A stretch of DNA of 64,000 bases from Paenibacillus_V sp046244365 (lineage in GTDB: Bacteria; Bacillota; Bacilli; Paenibacillales; NBRC-103111). Every line of letters begins with the position of its first letter. Position 1 is the first letter of the stretch. Both the position numbers and the translations under genes were made by a program. Positions 59,854-64,000 of the stretch are shown one piece after another. The stretch covers positions 7,316,001 to 7,380,000 of the forward strand of contig NZ_CP176395.1 of assembly GCF_046244365.1 (NCBI RefSeq). The letters are read 5' to 3'. Under the pieces are notes generated by a model that was given only the letters and a program-made list of their open reading frames with translations, had not been told where the DNA came from and ran no database searches.

Positions 59854-61431
59854 ATGAAAAGGATCCGAATCGGAGTCGTCGTTATCGCGGTTCTGTTCCT
59901 CGCAGCCGTCTATTTCGTGCTTCATGGCGGGTGGGCGAGTGAGAGAGGAGCCGGGACGAAAAAAGAAGACTCTTCCACAAGCAGGCTTACCTTGCGTTTC
60001 TTTGTTGGTGGACCGCCTGCATCACATTTACCTGAACCGGATATGGATTTCGTCAAACAAACGATTGAGAATAAGTTTAACGTCAATCTGGAAGTTACCG
60101 TCATGCCGCCAGGCGATGATTATACCGCCTCCATAGCCGCCAGGCTGGCCGCAAACAATCCTCCGGACATGTGGCTGAACATCAGCCCCGATGGCGGCGC
60201 CAAATATACGCTTGACAACGTGCTGGCGGATATGACCTATTATGTCAATCCATCGACGATGCCGAACTATTTCAAATACTGGATGTCGGAGAAGGAGCTG
60301 CGCGAATATCAGGTGCACAACAAATTTGCCCGTGCGCCGATCCCCTACGACCGCAAATCGTACCGCGCTTATTATATTCGCAAGGACTGGCTGGAACGGC
60401 TTGGTCTCGGTATTCCGCAAACGTACGAGGAGTACCTGAATGCATTAAGGGCGTTTACGTTCCGCGACCCTGACGGCAACGGCTTCGCCGATACGTACGG
60501 CTTCACAACGGCCGGCAACGGGACGAGCATCTCGCTGGAATGGCCGGAATATATCCGGAACGGACTGCTTTATCCAGCTTATTACGAGGAAGGCAAACTC
60601 GTCGACATGCAGACGGATATTCGCGTCGGGCAGACCGTTACCGATATCGCGAAGGTGATCAACGAAGGATTGGTCGACCCGGATTGGTTTATGAACTCGC
60701 CCAAACAGCAGTTGAATAAGGCCATCCAAGGCAAGGCGGGGGTCGTATTGGGAGATTCGGCTGATTTCGCCCTCGATTCGAATCCGAACAGCTTGCAGAC
60801 GAGAAGCCGCTCCATCGACCCGTCTGCCGAATGGGTGCCGTTTAACCCGTTCGGCAACACACCGCTTCGCGTAGCGGTGTCTGCAGGATACCCGTTCGTC
60901 TTCTCCAACAATACGGCAGGCGCAGAGCCAAATAAATTAATGAAGACGGCGAGCATTCTTGACTGGCTATCCGGCGAGGAAGGCTTCCTGCTGACGCATT
61001 ACGGCGTCGAAGGCAAACATTATACGCGGGAGGGTAACCGGATTACGCTCCTTCCAGCAGAAATCGTGAAGAATGAGAAAGCTCATGGAGATTTTCTGAA
61101 AATATGGAGTTTCTTCACGCCGGACGCACCCGAAGTTCTCGGACTTACCGTTATCGATCCGCGGTTGACCGAGCGGGACAAAACGATTATTCAGGCACTG
61201 GCTACAATACCGACCCATGAAGGCGTCGGCACAACCTTGACCCCGCCGTTCACGGTGAATGTTGAAACGATGCGAGCCAGACAAAACGAACTTCAGTTGA
61301 AAATGCTCTTCTCGGAGAAATCCGGAGAGCGTTGGCCCGCATATCGTCAGGAATTGATGACATTGTATAACGGGGATGTCATTATGAAGCATTACGTTGA
61401 TAAAATCAAGGCATCGCAGCTGAAAAAATGA
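59854..61431 (+). CDS. Membrane-anchored solute-binding protein without lipobox
   Basis: A 525-residue binding protein of the large LplA type. DPDGNGFADTYGFTT (about 205-220) is the Ca-loop, and DLAK-like body segments and the C-terminus are typical. The N-terminus has a hydrophobic helix (RIRIGVVVIAVLFLAAVYFV) followed by LHGGWASERG, with no Cys of a lipobox. It should therefore be held by an uncleaved anchor or be released by signal peptidase. ATG 59854 lies 7 bases after GGAGG; ATG 59848 is too close. It is divergent from the sensor regulator, with no permease genes of its own. It may present sugar to the Cache domain as a co-sensor, in the manner of some YesN-type or LytS-type systems. 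Confidence 0.82.
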   Translation: MKRIRIGVVVIAVLFLAAVYFVLHGGWASERGAGTKKEDSSTSRLTLRFFVGGPPASHLPEPDMDFVKQTIENKFNVNLEVTVMPPGDDYTASIAARLAANNPPDMWLNISPDGGAKYTLDNVLADMTYYVNPSTMPNYFKYWMSEKELREYQVHNKFARAPIPYDRKSYRAYYIRKDWLERLGLGIPQTYEEYLNALRAFTFRDPDGNGFADTYGFTTAGNGTSISLEWPEYIRNGLLYPAYYEEGKLVDMQTDIRVGQTVTDIAKVINEGLVDPDWFMNSPKQQLNKAIQGKAGVVLGDSADFALDSNPNSLQTRSRSIDPSAEWVPFNPFGNTPLRVAVSAGYPFVFSNNTAGAEPNKLMKTASILDWLSGEEGFLLTHYGVEGKHYTREGNRITLLPAEIVKNEKAHGDFLKIWSFFTPDAPEVLGLTVIDPRLTERDKTIIQALATIPTHEGVGTTLTPPFTVNVETMRARQNELQLKMLFSEKSGERWPAYRQELMTLYNGDVIMKHYVDKIKASQLKK

Positions 61432-61564
61432 TGCTCCATCTATAGCGCTACGAGGCTGCGGGAAAAACTACTTTCTCCTTTTTACCGATCTGTGTCGCTC
61501 GACGTCTCGCATGATTTTCTCAAGCTTGTCCTTTGATGAAGGAAAGGCGTTTTCGCCAATCGCG

Positions 61565-61595
61565 AAAAGGAGCCCTGGTAGGCTCCTTTTCTTTA
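61565..61595. terminator. Terminator between convergent genes
   Basis: AAAAGGAGCC, loop CTGGTA, GGCTCCTTTT and then CTTT. It serves the plus-strand binding-protein gene and, with its A/T symmetry, may also stop minus-strand readthrough from beta-helix gene 3. Confidence 0.9.
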
Positions 61596-61639
61596 ACGTC
61601 CCTATTCCCGGCCAGCAGCCGGCATTTAACTAATCCTGA

Positions 61640-64000
61640 TTAAGCAACAAAAATCTTGTTGGCTACTACGAAGTTTGATGCATCAACGTTGTTGTTAGAA
61701 GCTTCATTGCTTTTAACAGTCGCACTTCTGTTCGCTGTTAATACTGCAACATTAAAGAACCCGTAACTGCTAGTAGAGTATAAATATTTACCCGTCCAAG
61801 ACGCCATATTGACGTTAGACTCAACAAATAGATTTACATTGCCAACCATAGAGTCGCCCCGAACAATGGCCGATGCCCCAGACACAGTTACATTCGACAA
61901 TCTAATATTTGCAACTGGCGAATATGTTGCGAACTTTGGCTCAACTAAAGGTGAATTAACTACTATACTGCCGCCACCGTTAAAGGTAATGTTATTGCAA
62001 CCAACCATAAATCTATTGCTTATAGTTAAAGTAACACCGGCGTTAATAGTGAAAATAATGTTCTGAATATTATTCAGTACCGAGAAATCATAACTTGCTG
62101 AAATAGTTAAGTTGTTGGTTATGTTAATTACACCATTCCAGTTCGAACCAAGTATCCTGATAGCCTCTACCAAATCAGATAAACTTTGTACAGCGTTACT
62201 GGCACCCAAACCGATACCCTTACTTCCTGAACGTGATGCGTCCATATAGATTGGCAGCTTAACAACGTTCTCACCTTGCAATCCGACTTGCTTCATATTT
62301 CGCAAGTCAGATATATGGAATCCATTTATTGCTTTATATGTTGGCACATTAGATATTTTGAGAAACGCTGTGTTCGTGTATTGGTCGTAAGGAACACCGT
62401 CCAATAGATTAAACAATGAATTGTCTCCATAGTACGATGAACCATGTAAGTGTACATAATAACCCTTATCGCTAGCCATACCGCAACTGTAAATAACTGA
62501 CGTACCTGCACGTAATTGCATGCTGCGGATGTTACCCCAGTTGTATACATCTAACTTACAATTGTAAACAATCCAATCATGCATCATAATATCATTCGGG
62601 CCTTCGATATGTGGTGTAAACATCGAAAAGCGTCCGCCAAACAGCATATACGGTGCACCCCACCCCTCCGTTACTGTGTCATAGATAGATACGTCTGCAC
62701 CTACTGCTGTGATCGCTGAAGTTAAACCCTGCTTAGATACCGGTAATGCACTGTGACTGTAAACCAAACCGTCTGTAACCGAACTAGCTGCTGAAGATAC
62801 TTGTCTATTGATATAACCTTCCCTAATAACTACGGAACCAGTTGATCCAGCCAAGTAAAGCCCTTGATTGTGCGCTAAGATACGTGGTCTGTCGAATACT
62901 AAATTCCAAGCTGTGCAGCAAGTAATGCCTACTTTTGGAGAAAGATCGTCTGGATTATAGTCCCCCCACGACGCTTGTTTCTGAGGTCTCGCCCATGATC
63001 CAAGCGTTCCGATCGCTACATTTATTTTTCCAGACTCCGTACCAAATGCGTTAAGGCCGATCTTTGTTTTGCGTCTGGTAACCAAGTTAAATCTGTACTC
63101 ACAGCCGCGTACCATAGAGTGCGTGTTCACATTTGCCGAGTAGGAGAAAAACTCCGTACTGTCTGAAATCAACACCCAACTATTGTTTACATACTTGAAC
63201 ATCGGTGTGTACAGTGCAGCTACCTCTAAGTTATCGCCATCGTAAAATAATGTGGCTCTGTTTTTTTGAGTTACGACATCTGGTCCTGCAAAATAATTCA
63301 AGTTACCTTCGCAAGTTATCGTGCCTTTACATGGTAGACGCAGCGGTTCTGTATAGCGGTAGCATCCGCGAGGCAAGTGAAATGTCAATGATGGTATTGC
63401 ATGCTGTAAGGCATTAGGGTCTGTTGTTCCGACTTCTGGATTGAAGTGGTGGTTAAAACAGTTGTATAAAGCTTGGTAATCATCTTTAACACCGTCACCT
63501 ACAGCTCCAAACCATTTCACATTAATAGCAGCGTTGTTAGTTACCCGTACCCAGCCGTTAAAGCAAATGCCACCATCATTTTTGTTCGATTTAGTTGCGT
63601 CGTATACAAACTCACCGCCACCTTCTAAAATCCCTTGCGCAGCATCATAATGTTTTACGAAAACCTTAGAGCCGTTAGTTGGATTGGAAATAGCTAGCAT
63701 CTCGCTAATATCTTGCAATCCACTATTGATTTCTTGTTGGTTCTTACCTGTTGAATCTTTAATCGCACTCGCTGGATGCGCCTCAGCCATATCACGACCT
63801 GCCAGCTCGTTATGGGTTACAAGCTCAAGCTTCGCCGCTATTCCTGGGGGAATTTTGTCCTTGCCGTTAGACCCTTCGTATACGGTACCGGTAACCGATA
63901 AACCCTCTTTCCCGTAAGCCGTTGACGTTCCCCGGAGTATGCTGCCCGCGGCTAAGGCCGCACCGGCCATGCCGAAGGCCGTTAGTAGCTTTCTGCGGCT
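61640..64000 (-). CDS. Tat-exported tailspike-like beta-helix protein 3 (5' end beyond window)
   Basis: Only 786 residues are visible; the start lies beyond base 64000. The visible part begins SRRKLLTAFGMAGAALAAGS, so the twin-arginine motif is at the very edge. The stem HNELAGRDMAEAHPASAI follows, then GGGEFVYDATKSNKNDGGICF and VKWFGAVGDGVKDDYQALYN, the tailspike-type opening. The remaining 550 residues form short repeats of a parallel beta-helix. The DNA is almost identical to gene 2 over the leader and stem and unrelated after that. No transporter gene accompanies it inside the window. Confidence 0.85.
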   Translation of the reverse strand, partial: SRRKLLTAFGMAGAALAAGSILRGTSTAYGKEGLSVTGTVYEGSNGKDKIPPGIAAKLELVTHNELAGRDMAEAHPASAIKDSTGKNQQEINSGLQDISEMLAISNPTNGSKVFVKHYDAAQGILEGGGEFVYDATKSNKNDGGICFNGWVRVTNNAAINVKWFGAVGDGVKDDYQALYNCFNHHFNPEVGTTDPNALQHAIPSLTFHLPRGCYRYTEPLRLPCKGTITCEGNLNYFAGPDVVTQKNRATLFYDGDNLEVAALYTPMFKYVNNSWVLISDSTEFFSYSANVNTHSMVRGCEYRFNLVTRRKTKIGLNAFGTESGKINVAIGTLGSWARPQKQASWGDYNPDDLSPKVGITCCTAWNLVFDRPRILAHNQGLYLAGSTGSVVIREGYINRQVSSAASSVTDGLVYSHSALPVSKQGLTSAITAVGADVSIYDTVTEGWGAPYMLFGGRFSMFTPHIEGPNDIMMHDWIVYNCKLDVYNWGNIRSMQLRAGTSVIYSCGMASDKGYYVHLHGSSYYGDNSLFNLLDGVPYDQYTNTAFLKISNVPTYKAINGFHISDLRNMKQVGLQGENVVKLPIYMDASRSGSKGIGLGASNAVQSLSDLVEAIRILGSNWNGVINITNNLTISASYDFSVLNNIQNIIFTINAGVTLTISNRFMVGCNNITFNGGGSIVVNSPLVEPKFATYSPVANIRLSNVTVSGASAIVRGDSMVGNVNLFVESNVNMASWTGKYLYSTSSYGFFNVAVLTANRSATVKSNEASNNNVDASNFVVANKIFVA
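63763..64000. repeat. 238-bp direct repeat, copy 2 (continues beyond the window)
   Basis: Ungapped match to 53452-53689 at offset 10,311, reaching the window edge, so the full repeat is probably longer. Recombination between the copies would delete or invert nothing but the 10.3 kb importer module between them, or exchange beta-helix bodies. Confidence 0.92.

Noticed and set aside
30512..64000. A prophage carrying the tailspike-like genes
   Set aside because: No terminase, capsid, portal, tail tape measure, lysis or integrase gene is present, and the proteins carry Tat leaders, which phage tailspikes do not.

Overview
The window looks like a chromosomal segment from the Paenibacillaceae (Paenibacillus or Cohnella type). 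Pointers are the AGGAGG ribosome sites, GC-rich third codon positions in most genes, a secreted copper-amine-oxidase 'stalk' domain protein, LplABC-type sugar importers paired with YesN-type AraC regulators that carry membrane sensor domains, DUF4838 and DUF993 proteins, a two-gene ThrE exporter and a Gram-positive Tad pilus locus. The species cannot be fixed from the sequence alone.

Layout. 0-2.1 kb: an IS110-type element whose non-coding left part may hold a bridge RNA, followed by a decayed short-chain dehydrogenase end. 2.1-5.7 kb: a NarL-type two-component pair with a multi-pass membrane kinase, divergent from a small membrane protein. 5.7-8.5 kb: a structured non-coding stretch, a secreted stalk-domain protein and, upstream of it, a 53-codon gene for a tiny exported peptide. 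8.6-10.3 kb: an ArsR-like regulator, an 80-residue unknown and a ClpP paralogue behind a clear promoter and operator. 10.3-15.1 kb: small proteins and a catabolic operon (isomerase, DUF993, Gfo/Idh) with an AraC regulator. 15.4-23.6 kb: an Xaa-Pro type peptidase and a Tad/Cpa pilus assembly operon (cpaB, tadZ-like, tadA, tadB, tadC, two tiny twin membrane peptides, two pseudopilin-like proteins). 23.8-30.1 kb: a split ThrE exporter, an OmpR/7TMR-DISM two-component pair, and a TetR-controlled YhgE/Pip-type permease with a textbook promoter and tandem operators.

30.3-64 kb is an accessory, carbohydrate-oriented region made of three modules. Module A (30.5-43.4 kb) runs on the minus strand as sensor-AraC, beta-propeller protein, solute-binding lipoprotein, two permeases, DUF4838 protein and a Tat-exported beta-helix protein. 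Module B (44.4-51.3 kb) has a GH36-like alpha-galactosidase, a ceramidase-like hydrolase, a DegT aminotransferase and an AraC regulator, plus scars of an IS3 transposase and of a sialidase-like gene. Module C (51.4-61.4 kb) repeats the plan of A: a Tat beta-helix protein, two permeases, solute-binding lipoprotein, sensor-AraC and a divergent second solute-binding protein. A third Tat beta-helix gene runs off the right edge.

The most unusual content is this family of three proteins. Each carries a twin-arginine leader fused to a long beta-helix body that looks like a phage tailspike. Two share an almost identical leader and stem, including a tail-fibre-like HNELAGR..HPASAI segment, and then diverge completely. 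No phage head, tail or lysis genes are nearby. I infer that phage-type polysaccharide-binding or depolymerising domains were recruited as Tat-exported surface or secreted proteins feeding sugar importers, with the near-identical 238-bp leader region serving as a place where new C-terminal bodies can be swapped in.
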